From CALODP01 sp942492055 (GTDB lineage: Bacteria > Bacteroidota > Ignavibacteria > Ignavibacteriales > Melioribacteraceae): a stretch of 64,000 bases of DNA. Both the position numbers and the translations under genes were made by a program. Location of the stretch: positions 1-64,000 of the forward strand of contig CALODP010000020.1 in NCBI GenBank assembly GCA_942492055.1. The letters are read 5' to 3'. Below, piece by piece: positions 53,517 through 61,544 of the stretch (position 1 is the stretch's first letter; each line of letters opens with the position of its first letter). The notes under the pieces are model-generated. The model was not told the DNA's origin. It made no database searches and was given only the letters and a program-made list of their open reading frames with translations.

Positions 53517-54296
53517 ATGAATTTTGCACTTTCTACCTTTGCCATTTTTATCTTATTAACCCCTGGCTTAATCTTCAGAAGGCTATACTATACTGAAGAA
53601 TTTTCTAAACAATACGTTAAGCAAAATTTTTTCGAATTATTCCTTGCTTCTTTTTTTCCAAGCCTACTATTTCATTCTTTGTGGTATTATGTAGTTCAGT
53701 TAACTCCTTATAAGGTAGATCTTAATATTGTCTGTTACATATTCTCGTCCACAAACTCAGAAAAAGTATTTGCTAACTTACAAAACTACACTCCTCAAAT
53801 AATATTTTACCACATTTCAATTTTTAGTTTTTCAGCTATCGCTGGATATATTAGTAAATTAATTGTTAGAAAAAAGAAGTGGGATAGAAGAAAAAAAATA
53901 TTTAGATATCAGAACTCTTGGCATTATTTATTTAAAGGTGAGTTTTTTGATTTCCCTAAGGCAGCCTTTGACTTACTTGAGGACAAAGTTGAGGATATTG
54001 AATTTTTCTATATTGATGTGCTTTCTGAGATCGGCGGTCGTGTTGCATTGTATGAGGGAATATTGGTCGATTATGAACTAGCTCAAAATGGTGGATTAAA
54101 TTACATTGTCCTTAAAGAAGCCGAAAGAAAATTTATCAGATGCGATAATGATGCTTCTGAATCAAATAATCATTCTCAACCAATTCCTGGTCATATATTA
54201 GTACTTCCAAATGATTCTATAGTCAATATGAATATTTCATTTTATAAATTAAAAGAGCTCGATGAGGGACAACTTCAAGTTGTTCTTGTAAGTTAA
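53517..54296 (+). CDS. Membrane protein with cytosolic beta domain, 259 aa
   Basis: Three N-terminal hydrophobic helices (about 4-18, 40-65, 95-118), then a soluble C-terminal domain with IGGRVALYEGILVDYELAQN and LNYIVLKEAERKFIRC, which resembles the small beta-barrel domain of some DUF6338-type proteins (low certainty). No enzyme motif is visible. It lies in the same group as two small soluble proteins upstream of an attC site. Confidence 0.6.
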   Translation: MNFALSTFAIFILLTPGLIFRRLYYTEEFSKQYVKQNFFELFLASFFPSLLFHSLWYYVVQLTPYKVDLNIVCYIFSSTNSEKVFANLQNYTPQIIFYHISIFSFSAIAGYISKLIVRKKKWDRRKKIFRYQNSWHYLFKGEFFDFPKAAFDLLEDKVEDIEFFYIDVLSEIGGRVALYEGILVDYELAQNGGLNYIVLKEAERKFIRCDNDASESNNHSQPIPGHILVLPNDSIVNMNISFYKLKELDEGQLQVVLVS

Positions 54297-54326
54297 TAAT
54301 TGTAAAATAAAATAAGGGGTTATGAT

Positions 54327-54623
54327 ATGGCAGAAAGCAAATCTCATAAAACTGCAGCAAATAGAATAGCAAAAAAATACAATGCTGAATATAATACTGC
54401 GAAAGGTGCCGATATCAAAACAAAAAATATTGCAATTGAGGTAGAAACTGAAAATACTGTCTCAGATGGATTTAGACAATTGCAAGGTCATAAGAAGCCG
54501 GTATATATTGCTGGGGCAAACAAGAGTGCTGTAGAAAAAGCACTTGAAGCTACTAAGGGAACTTCCGTTGGTGTAATGGATAATACTGGGAAAATCATTA
54601 AAAGATCATCGAGAAAAAAATAG
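54327..54623 (+). CDS. Small protein with possible PD-(D/E)XK nuclease-like core, 98 aa
   Basis: 98 residues: an N-terminal helix (HKTAANRIAKKYNAEY), then KGADIKTKNIAIEVETENT, which places an Asp and two Glu as in minimal restriction-like folds, and a C-terminal helix-strand pair (KPVYIAGANKSAVEKALEAT). The assignment is structural pattern only. AGGGG precedes the ATG. The stop codon is followed after 4 bp by the R'' box of a clear attC site, making this the last gene of a cassette. Confidence 0.6.
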   Translation: MAESKSHKTAANRIAKKYNAEYNTAKGADIKTKNIAIEVETENTVSDGFRQLQGHKKPVYIAGANKSAVEKALEATKGTSVGVMDNTGKIIKRSSRKK

Positions 54624-54627
54624 ACGC

Positions 54628-54796
54628 ATATAACCAACAACTCAAACCGACTGCTTCAGTCGGTCGTGACATTGGTAGTTTGAGTGTGTAGTGTTTTTAA
54701 GAAAAGTGTTAAGTAAGTAAACTAACATAATCAGTAAAACGTAATATTTGGCGTGCTAAACCTTGCGGCAGCGGTTTAGTTGTATCGCCGTTAGGC
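54628..54796 (+). other. Integron attC recombination site, 169 bp
   Basis: R''-like ATATAAC (54628-54634) and a perfect R' GTTAGGC (54790-54796, consensus GTTRRRY). The 5' arm ACAACTCAAACCGACTGC and the 3' arm GCAGCGGTTTAGTTGT are complementary except for two extrahelical bases (C and A) on one strand, the structural signature that integron integrases recognise. Confidence 0.85.
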
Positions 54797-54810
54797 AACA
54801 ATACGTTGAA

Positions 54811-54822
54811 TATCTTTGCACT
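54811..54822 (+). promoter_or_regulatory. Bacteroidota -7 element inside a cassette
   Basis: TATCTTTGCACT, identical to 53283-53294, placed between the attC site and the cassette gene at 54854. It suggests the cassette carries its own promoter; the -33 element is weak. Confidence 0.45.
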
Positions 54823-54853
54823 TAGGTGCTAAAAAACAAAATAGGTACAATTT

Positions 54854-55411
54854 ATGTATGAAAAACAATTAAGCCTTGTCATTGAATCCGGTCATCCTGC
54901 TTATGAATGGGCAAAAAAACAATCTGATTCAGTTAGCGCATTCGGTCACATTGGTACGCATATTGACTGTTATGAATCAGAACCAGAAAAAGAAACTTAC
55001 GAAGTGAGTGCTGCTATAATCAACTGCACAGATAAAATGCCATCCGAAAAGGACCTGGAGTCTCTTGATATCTCAGATAAAGCACTTGTTCTTTTTACTG
55101 GCAATTTTGAGAAAAATGGTTATGGAACTCCAGAGTACGGGGCTATGCATACCGTTTTAGAGAGTAATACACTTGATTTCATTCTTTCAAAGTCGCCTGC
55201 TTTTATTGTTATCGACAGCTATGGCATTGGTGCTCACGGAGAAGAACACATTGCTTTCGATAAAAGATGCGAATTAAATAATTGCTTTGTTATAGAAAAC
55301 GTCATTTTATCTCAAGTTGTCATCTCTTCAGTGCAGAAACTAAAAATATCATTTGACAAGTCATCAAAATCAACCGGAAAAAGGTGCACGGTTACAGCTA
55401 TATGCGCCTAA
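54854..55411 (+). CDS. Putative cyclase / kynurenine-formamidase-like hydrolase, cassette gene
   Basis: 185 residues of the PF04199 metal-dependent cyclase type: HIGTHIDCYE (about 32-41) matches the HxGTHxD zinc motif, and ALVLFTGN and FIVIDSYGIG fit the later strands. The final His of the full HxGTHxDxPxH motif is absent (Glu/Ser instead), so activity is uncertain. It follows a promoter-like TATCTTTG. The stop TAA lies inside the R'' box of the next attC, the classic cassette layout. Confidence 0.7.
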   Translation: MYEKQLSLVIESGHPAYEWAKKQSDSVSAFGHIGTHIDCYESEPEKETYEVSAAIINCTDKMPSEKDLESLDISDKALVLFTGNFEKNGYGTPEYGAMHTVLESNTLDFILSKSPAFIVIDSYGIGAHGEEHIAFDKRCELNNCFVIENVILSQVVISSVQKLKISFDKSSKSTGKRCTVTAICA

Positions 55412-55465
55412 CAAGGCTAATTCAGCGGACGCAAAAAGCCGCGCCGCTGATTAGCGGCGTTATGT
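55406..55465 (+). other. Integron attC recombination site, 60 bp
   Basis: R'' GCCTAAC (perfect RYYYAAC) and R'-like GTTATGT. The arms GCTAATTCAGCGGACGC and GCGCCGCTGATTAGC pair throughout apart from two extrahelical bases (T and A). The loop is AAAAAGCC. This is the clearest attC in the window and of standard size. Confidence 0.93.
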
Positions 55466-55481
55466 TTTCGGAGATTTTCAA

Positions 55482-56183
55482 ATGGTTAAATTTATCCCAG
55501 CAGAAGAATTGAAAAAAGAATTTGCTGTGTATGGTCATTTTTATACAATAGAAATTGAGTCATTTTGTCGAATCGAATGTAGAAGCGTTCTTGAAGTAAT
55601 TAACAAGAAATATCAAGTAAATGAATTTGATGAATTGTCAAATCGTTTACCTAATGCTGTTTTTATTATGATGAATCCCGGTTCATCAAAACCATTAACT
55701 AAAACAAATAATTTAATCTCTCCTCAAAAAATTGGTGATCTTCAAATATCTCTTGTTCCTACTAAACCCGATACAACGCAATACCAATTGATGCGAGTTA
55801 TGAAATACTTAAACTGGCAACATATCCGTGTAATTAATCTTTCTGACTTAAGAGATGCAGAGAGTGGAAATTTCATAGAAAAATATTTGCTCTAAGAAAA
55901 AAGCATCAATCTTAAGGTGCATTCAATATTTTCTAAAAATAGAGCGAAGGAACTATCATCAAAACTTAAGAGGAAGGATAATGCACCTATTGTTTGTGCT
56001 TGGGGTACTAATACATGTTTAGATCTTTTAATAAATAGGTGCTTAAATAAACTTAAAAGTAAAAATGAATTAAAGGGACTTCTAAAGAAGGATACAGCAA
56101 ATAAATATTATCACCCTTTACCTGCAATGCAAACTGATAAAGAAAAATGGGTGAAAAATATGGTTGCCAAATTGAAAACATAA
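55482..56183 (+). pseudogene. DUF1643-like cassette gene with an in-frame stop
   Basis: 234-codon frame beginning 16 bp after an attC, with GGAG before the ATG. DUF1643-like features: FIMMNPGSSKPL, VINLSDLRDAESGN and IVCAWGTNT. A TAA at 55893-55895 interrupts it after residue 137, and the same frame continues with homologous-looking sequence to 56183. A single substitution explains the break, so it is a nonsense pseudogene or a sequence error. The 3' end abuts an attC. Confidence 0.75.
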
Positions 56184-56426
56184 CCAGCAACTCAGCTGGA
56201 CGCCGTTTTCAATGTGGCATTTGAGTAGTTCTTAATTTTAGTGTAATAAATAACATTGCTTTTGGCATTGTACTAATTAAATAAATCCCGCCCAACAAGA
56301 TGGCGGGCAAGTGTTGCAACCGGCTTGTACGGTTGAATTTACAATCCGGTTGCATAAACTTTGGCGTAGGTTGTAAATGCGGTATTCCTGTTTTTGGGCG
56401 GCGGCTTATTGGCAACGCCGTTATAT
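56178..56426 (+). other. Candidate integron attC site (long type), 249 bp
   Basis: Starts ACATAAC overlapping a stop codon and ends GTTATAT. The outer arms CAGCAACTCAGCTGGACGCC and GGCGGCGGCTTATTGGC pair imperfectly with an extra A in GGaCGCC. It is homologous over most of its length to the site at 50100-50321, including the inner TGCAACCGG/CCGGTTGCA hairpin. Confidence 0.6.
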
Positions 56427-56449
56427 TGCATAATAGTAAAAGGTGTGAA

Positions 56450-57172
56450 ATGGGTAAAATTGGTTATGGGTATGGCAGTGAATGGCATCTACTTAGATTT
56501 CTAGGTTATCATCGTCAATATTTACTCAATAAACTAGCAAGTGAAATTAATGCATTTCAAGGATATAAAATTAATATAAAAGATACCAAGTTTTCGTCAT
56601 CTAATAATATTTTTGAACTTGAGAATGAATTTAAGGGAATTGATGTTTATTCATCAAAAAAAATATTAGAAAATTGGCAGAAGTATTGGCCACAAACCGG
56701 GAATGTGCAAAATTGGGATGCGATTGTTGAACTTACTGGAAAAGATACTGATGAAATTGTATTTGTTGAGGCTAAAGCTCATTTAGATGAAATAAAAAGT
56801 AGTTGTGGTGCATCTTCTAATAGTAAAAATCAAATAGAGAAAGCATTCATTGAAACCATTAATTACTTTGGTTTGGGAAAAACAAACTCAACTGATTGGT
56901 TTTCGCCATATTACCAATTTGCTAATAGACTAGCTTTTTTGCATTTTTTATTAAAGAATGGAATTAAGGCACATTTATTATTTGTTTATTTTTGTGGAGA
57001 GGATGCTAAAAATTATTCTGGTAAAGTTGTTTGTCCAGAAGATAAAACATGTTGGGAAAAAGCGATCTCAAATATGTATAATAGAGTTGGAGTTAATAAA
57101 AAAATGATTAAAAATACTTTCTTCAATCGAGTTCATAAAATATTTATTCCAATTAATCCAAATGCAATATAA
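56450..57172 (+). CDS. Possible PD-(D/E)XK nuclease-like protein, cassette gene, 240 aa
   Basis: Starts 24 bp after the attC with AAAAGG before the ATG. QNWDAIVELTG followed by EIVFVEAKAHLDEI gives the D...ExK spacing of PD-(D/E)XK nucleases, and the remainder is alpha/beta with YYQFANRLAFLHFLLKNG. A role in DNA cleavage or restriction is suggested only by this motif. An upstream in-frame reading from 56300 lies inside the attC and is rejected. The stop is followed by ATATAAC-like sequence but no full attC. Confidence 0.65.
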   Translation: MGKIGYGYGSEWHLLRFLGYHRQYLLNKLASEINAFQGYKINIKDTKFSSSNNIFELENEFKGIDVYSSKKILENWQKYWPQTGNVQNWDAIVELTGKDTDEIVFVEAKAHLDEIKSSCGASSNSKNQIEKAFIETINYFGLGKTNSTDWFSPYYQFANRLAFLHFLLKNGIKAHLLFVYFCGEDAKNYSGKVVCPEDKTCWEKAISNMYNRVGVNKKMIKNTFFNRVHKIFIPINPNAI

Positions 57173-57246
57173 CCCATATCAAAGATCCAATAAAAAAGGA
57201 AAAAATAAATATCCCCTCCACGTTAAAAGAGAAAGATTTACTGGGC
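57170..57246 (+). repeat. Dispersed repeat R3, copy 2
   Basis: Resembles 52177-52254 (CCCATATCAAAG..., TATCCCCTCC, GTTAAAAGAGAAAG). It starts at the cassette stop codon and marks the right end of the recognisable cassette run. Confidence 0.45.
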
Positions 57247-57299
57247 TCGTAAGAGTTGGAATAATATTAATAATAACACCAAAAATGATAAATAGATTT

Positions 57300-58685
57300 T
57301 CATTCTTTTTCCTCCATTATGGCGTGTTTCTCCAAAGTGCTATCATGTATTATATATTTTACGCTGGGGGAAGAGGCAACACTTTTGGTTCTGGTATCCC
57401 AAGTGATCATCATTTTATCATAATCGGATATAACAACTTTTCCCTCTGCGTACCGGATTGAAGTGATAAGATCAGGACGGATAGAATCATCCAATTTCGC
57501 AAATATTACTTCTCCGTTTTTATTGAGGCAAAATGTTGATGTTCTATTCTCTAATGAACTGACAAATATTTCATTTTCCGAAAAATACTTTATGAAAGAA
57601 ATATCTGATGATGAGCTCAATCCATAAATATTCGTAAGTTCTTTTATGCTATTTTTCTTCAGATTAATTTGAATTAGAGAGTTAGTATTAACCTTGCTAT
57701 TGTTACTTGCGGCAAGAAGCAAATTCTCTTTATCGGGGGATATACCTACCATAAATCTTTCCTCGAATATTTTGAAAGTTTTTCCTTCAATGTCAAGAAA
57801 TCCTTCTGTTTCAATTCTATTCCGTTCGATATTGTAAACCAGATACTTACCTAACTCATCAGATTGGAATAGCTTCTTTCTTCTCTCTGTTCTTTTTTCG
57901 GAGGCTTCTCTACGGATGTTTCTTCCGCGAAGATTTCTTTCGGAATATTCTTTTTCCGTGATTTTGCCGGAATTAAATAGTTTTGCTCCTTCCGTGCAAA
58001 GTACGTAGGCTTCAACATATTCTTGCTCTTCTTTTTCCGAAAGATAATATCTGAGCGGACGAGTTCTCCTGAGGTATTCTCTAATATCTATTTTCTTTGT
58101 ATGGAGTAGTTTAATATTTACTGTTTTTAGTGAATCGAGATTAAGGGTTGGTAATTGAGTTTTGGCGACTGAATAAACAATAAAGATACGATTGGTATCA
58201 AGAAATTTAGCGCCGAAGGACGGATACTTTGGAACAGGAATACTTATTTCTTCTAATGTATTAGCATTGAAAAGTTGAAAATACCCCCCAAGCGCGGATG
58301 GTTGAGTAGTAATAATGTAATTCCCGTTTTCTGAGATTTCGACGTTAGAAGTCGAATAATAGATTTTTTGTTGATTTCCTTCCTTATCAAGAATAATCCC
58401 AAGCCTACGAGAATCACTAATGAAACTGGATAATAAATATTTATCATTTGGGAAGTGAATAATGCCATCATCGAATTTTGGTGAATGTAATATTTTCTTT
58501 TCACCGGTCTCTAAGTCTACTAGCTCTAATTTATTTTCTTTAGTTCTGATTAGGATACTACTTTTACTTTCATAAACCGTATGGATATCATTTCTCTTAT
58601 CCAGGTATTTGCTAATATCTTTTTGTTGGGCTAAACAAAAAGAAAAGGAGATCAGCATCATGATATAAATAGCTTTTTTCTTCAT
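57300..58685 (-). CDS. Secreted hypothetical protein, probable beta-propeller, 461 aa
   Basis: Sec signal peptide (about 1-19, ending CLAQ). The mature protein has repeated beta-rich segments such as NKLELVDLETGEKKIL, NGNYIITTQPSALGGYFQLF and GKVVISDYDKMMITWDTRTK, like WD40/PQQ-type blades. An unusual charged helical insert lies at about 190-265 (KEEQEYVEAYVL, RRNIRREASEKRTERRKK-like). No catalytic residues are obvious. It is monocistronic at the right border of the accessory island. Confidence 0.75.
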   Translation of the reverse strand: MKKKAIYIMMLISFSFCLAQQKDISKYLDKRNDIHTVYESKSSILIRTKENKLELVDLETGEKKILHSPKFDDGIIHFPNDKYLLSSFISDSRRLGIILDKEGNQQKIYYSTSNVEISENGNYIITTQPSALGGYFQLFNANTLEEISIPVPKYPSFGAKFLDTNRIFIVYSVAKTQLPTLNLDSLKTVNIKLLHTKKIDIREYLRRTRPLRYYLSEKEEQEYVEAYVLCTEGAKLFNSGKITEKEYSERNLRGRNIRREASEKRTERRKKLFQSDELGKYLVYNIERNRIETEGFLDIEGKTFKIFEERFMVGISPDKENLLLAASNNSKVNTNSLIQINLKKNSIKELTNIYGLSSSSDISFIKYFSENEIFVSSLENRTSTFCLNKNGEVIFAKLDDSIRPDLITSIRYAEGKVVISDYDKMMITWDTRTKSVASSPSVKYIIHDSTLEKHAIMEEKE

Positions 58686-58937
58686 TATCCATCCTGATAA
58701 TTATGTGAGTATACAGTACGTTTTTGTGAAGTTGTGCTTATTCTTTGTTTGATAAAATATTTCCTTTGTAATTTATTTTTATTTAATTATAAGATCAAGT
58801 GTAAATAATTGTTGAAGAATGGAGTTGTTGGATTTGGAATGTCTGATGATGTAATTGGGAATGAATAATTGATAATTTTCTATACTGTGACATAATATTT
58901 ATCTAACCGAATATTATTGCGAATAAACCCACTTCTA

Positions 58938-58996
58938 TGAATGATATATCATTCACTAAACCCGATTTAGCCCCTTAATGAATGATATATCATGCA
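58938..58996. promoter_or_regulatory. Two copies of an 18-bp palindrome
   Basis: TGAATGATATATCATTCA (58938-58955) is a perfect palindrome; TGAATGATATATCATGCA (58979-58996) differs by one base. Starts are 41 bp apart, about four helical turns. It looks like a paired operator, although no promoter is evident nearby. Confidence 0.4.
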
Positions 58997-59073
58997 AAAC
59001 ATTGCCTTAAAATGTGATTTCCCAAATCGTCTCTTAGCCCCCAAGTGTCCTAGGTAGAGAGCTTTACTCCGGA

Positions 59074-59262
59074 AATCATGACTCCCAGCTAAATAATCGC
59101 AACTCCTACTCCGGGAATGGCAACTCCTACCCAAAAAATCATGACTCCTACCTCGGAAATCGCGACTCCCACCTAAATAATCATGACTCCTACTTCGGGA
59201 ATGACAACTCCTACCCAAATAATCGTGACTCCTACTTCGAAAATGGCAACTCCAAAAAATAA
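59074..59262. repeat. 21-bp tandem minisatellite, 9 copies
   Basis: Nine units of the type AATCATGACTCCTACTTCGGG. Units four apart are more alike (an 84-bp higher-order period). A core GACTCCTACTTCG corresponds to GACTGTCACTTCG of the 9070-9831 array. Short ORFs across it are open only because the unit is a multiple of three. Confidence 0.85.
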
Positions 59263-59318
59263 TCCCATGATTTCAAACATATGAAGTTCCCACAATATAT
59301 GCCGATAATTATAATTTT

Positions 59319-61001
59319 CTATCTGGATAGCTCTTGCGCGCCTAGTTGATCCATAATTGCGCTAATTAGTTGGCTTTCGTCGTTGCTAAGGTTTCCGTCA
59401 ACATTGTTCAGAGCATGCTCGCCGTTTCCGTTTGAGCCTTTTGCCGTAAGCTCGAATGAGATTCTCGTTCCGAAAAAAGCTTCCCCTTTTTCCAACAAAT
59501 ATTTCATGTAGTCGGGATTTCCCTTTATAATTGAAACCGAGTCGGGAGTTTCGAGCAATATTTTCAGCTCGTTTTGTTTCAGAGAAAGAGGTTTCGATCC
59601 GCAAAACTGCGAGCCGAGCAACATTCTTTCAGCATTAATGGAATCAATAAATTCGTCCCATCTGCTTGCTACAGTGGAAATGGAGAGGGAAGTATTTCCC
59701 ATTGGAGCCTGCGCCGGTGGAGCCGGAGGGGGTGGCGTAGGTTCGGATATAATATATTCTTCTTTTGGTTCGGGAGGTGGAGCAACCGGTTCCCGATTCT
59801 CAACAGGTTTAGGAGCCGGCTTAGGAGTTATCGGAGTTCGGGTTACTGCTTTTTTTTTTACCTCTCCTTCCGGAGACCCCGATAGTTGTTTTAATATTTC
59901 CCCGATGGTCGAGGATCTCTCGAGCCCGATAATGTGGAAGAGAGCCAACTCAACTTTTATTTTATGGTTTTGGCTGCTTCGCATCTCGTTTTGAATTTTG
60001 CCGATGAAAGCGAGTATTCGAATAATATCTCCTTCGGTAAACTGTTCGGAATATTGAAGGTATCTATCGAGATATGTTTCGGAAGCCTCAACCAAGGTAG
60101 TATCTTTACGAACTACAACGGTAGCGATATTTCTGAAATGTTCATTCAATCCGTTAACGAAATCGATGAAGTTCCACCCGTTGTCGTATATGGTTTTTGT
60201 TATTGTAAATGCCTCGCCGAAATCTTTGTTAATTACCGCGTCGGAAACACGGAAATACATTTCGTCGTCGATAAGGTTGAGCATTTGGGAAACGATCTCG
60301 GAAGTAACGTCTGTTCCGCAAAAAGAAACAACCTGATCGAAAAGGCTTTCGGCGTCGCGCAAAGCGCCATCTGCTTTTTTCGCGATAGTAGTAAGGGATT
60401 CGTCGTCGATGGTGATTCCTTCGGCCTTGGCGATTTTCGAGAGAAGATTTTTAATTGCCGCAATAGAAATTCTTCTGAAATCGAAACGCTGGCATCTGGA
60501 AATAATAGTTAACGGCACCTTGTGTACGTCGGTAGTAGCGAAAATGAAGATCGTATGTCCGGGAGGTTCTTCGAGAGTTTTCAACAATGCGTTGAAAGAC
60601 TCGGTAGTGAGCATGTGAACCTCATCGATGATATATATTTTATACTTCCCTTTGGTAGGGGCGTATTTTACAGATTCACGAAGGGAACGAATCTCTTCGA
60701 TTCTTCGGTTGGAAGCACCGTCAATCTCAATAATATCAAGCGATTGCGATTTGTTGAATGAATCGCACATTTCGCAATTGTTGCAAGGCTCTCCGTTTTT
60801 CGGATTCACGCAATTAAGAACTTTTGCGAAGATTCTTGCGGTGGTAGTTTTACCAACACCTCTTGGTCCCGCGAAAAGATAAGCGTGAGCGATTCTTTCG
60901 TTGCAAATGGCGTTTGTTACTGTTTGAGCGATATGTTCCTGGCCAACAACCTCAGCGAAAGTTTGTGGGCGCCATTTTCGTGCTGTAACTAAATATGACA
61001 T
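59319..61001 (-). CDS. dnaX: DNA polymerase III gamma/tau subunit
   Basis: Clamp-loader ATPase, 560 aa. N-terminal VTARKWRPQTFAEVVGQEHI, Walker A FAGPRGVGKTTTARI, zinc site CVNPKNGEPCNNCEMC, DEXX motif IDEVHMLTTESFNALL, and a Pro-rich linker (about 390-440) before a tau-like C-terminal domain. It is the third gene of the leftward lon, GAF-reductase, dnaX run (27-bp gap). Confidence 0.97.
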   Translation of the reverse strand: MSYLVTARKWRPQTFAEVVGQEHIAQTVTNAICNERIAHAYLFAGPRGVGKTTTARIFAKVLNCVNPKNGEPCNNCEMCDSFNKSQSLDIIEIDGASNRRIEEIRSLRESVKYAPTKGKYKIYIIDEVHMLTTESFNALLKTLEEPPGHTIFIFATTDVHKVPLTIISRCQRFDFRRISIAAIKNLLSKIAKAEGITIDDESLTTIAKKADGALRDAESLFDQVVSFCGTDVTSEIVSQMLNLIDDEMYFRVSDAVINKDFGEAFTITKTIYDNGWNFIDFVNGLNEHFRNIATVVVRKDTTLVEASETYLDRYLQYSEQFTEGDIIRILAFIGKIQNEMRSSQNHKIKVELALFHIIGLERSSTIGEILKQLSGSPEGEVKKKAVTRTPITPKPAPKPVENREPVAPPPEPKEEYIISEPTPPPPAPPAQAPMGNTSLSISTVASRWDEFIDSINAERMLLGSQFCGSKPLSLKQNELKILLETPDSVSIIKGNPDYMKYLLEKGEAFFGTRISFELTAKGSNGNGEHALNNVDGNLSNDESQLISAIMDQLGAQELSR

Positions 61002-61028
61002 ATTTCTTCTATTTATTGGGTAAATAAA

Positions 61029-61544
61029 TCAGACAAAATTACGGATGAATTTCAAAAAATCCAATTTACTTTTGAGTAACTCGACCAGTTCCTCAAGATG
61101 TTTTTTGTCTGTGTTGTTGAAAGAGGAGTATTGATAGCTATCAATATCAAGCACTCCGATAAGTTGATCCTTTACAATAATCGGGATTACAATTTCACTT
61201 TTTGATCCGGAATCACATGCGATATGCCCCGGAAATTTGTCGACATCATCAACAATAACGGTTGCCCGGGAAGAAGCCGAAGTGCCACATACTCCTTTGC
61301 CAAGCTTGATTTGAGTGCAAGCTACTTTTCCCTGAAAAGGACCGAGGTGTAAAAGATCGTTATCGGCAAAATAGAAGCCTATCCAACTTATCTTAGGAAA
61401 GGCTTCTTTTAATGCTGCTACAAAATTGGAAAGTCCGGAGCTGATAGAATCGCCGGAATAAATCAAACTCTCTATCTGAGGTTTCAAAGAGAGGTAAATT
61501 TCTTCATCCGAAAGATTCTTATTTATCTTTAGCTCGCTCGACAT
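61029..61544 (-). CDS. Free methionine-(R)-sulfoxide reductase (GAF domain, MsrC-like)
   Basis: 171-residue GAF-domain enzyme that reduces free Met-R-sulfoxide. Cys76, Cys86 and Cys110 have exactly the spacing of E. coli fRMsr (84, 94, 118), within CTQIKLGKGVCGTSA and IACDSGSKSEIVIPI; other features are ISWIGFYFAD and IGVLDIDS. The ATG directly follows the lon stop codon (no gap), so it is translated as part of the lon operon. Confidence 0.93.
   Translation of the reverse strand: MSSELKINKNLSDEEIYLSLKPQIESLIYSGDSISSGLSNFVAALKEAFPKISWIGFYFADNDLLHLGPFQGKVACTQIKLGKGVCGTSASSRATVIVDDVDKFPGHIACDSGSKSEIVIPIIVKDQLIGVLDIDSYQYSSFNNTDKKHLEELVELLKSKLDFLKFIRNFV

Larger units (their letters stand above)
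58686..59318. other. Gene-free region with palindromes and a minisatellite
   Basis: About 630 bp between the secreted protein gene and dnaX. It holds two near-identical 18-bp palindromes (58938, 58979) and a nine-unit 21-bp tandem array (59074-59262). No credible CDS. Confidence 0.7.

Noticed and set aside
42100..58700. Integron integrase (intI) or attI site
   Set aside because: No ORF in the island has tyrosine-recombinase features, and no attI-like platform was seen on the left side of the attC run, where it would be expected.
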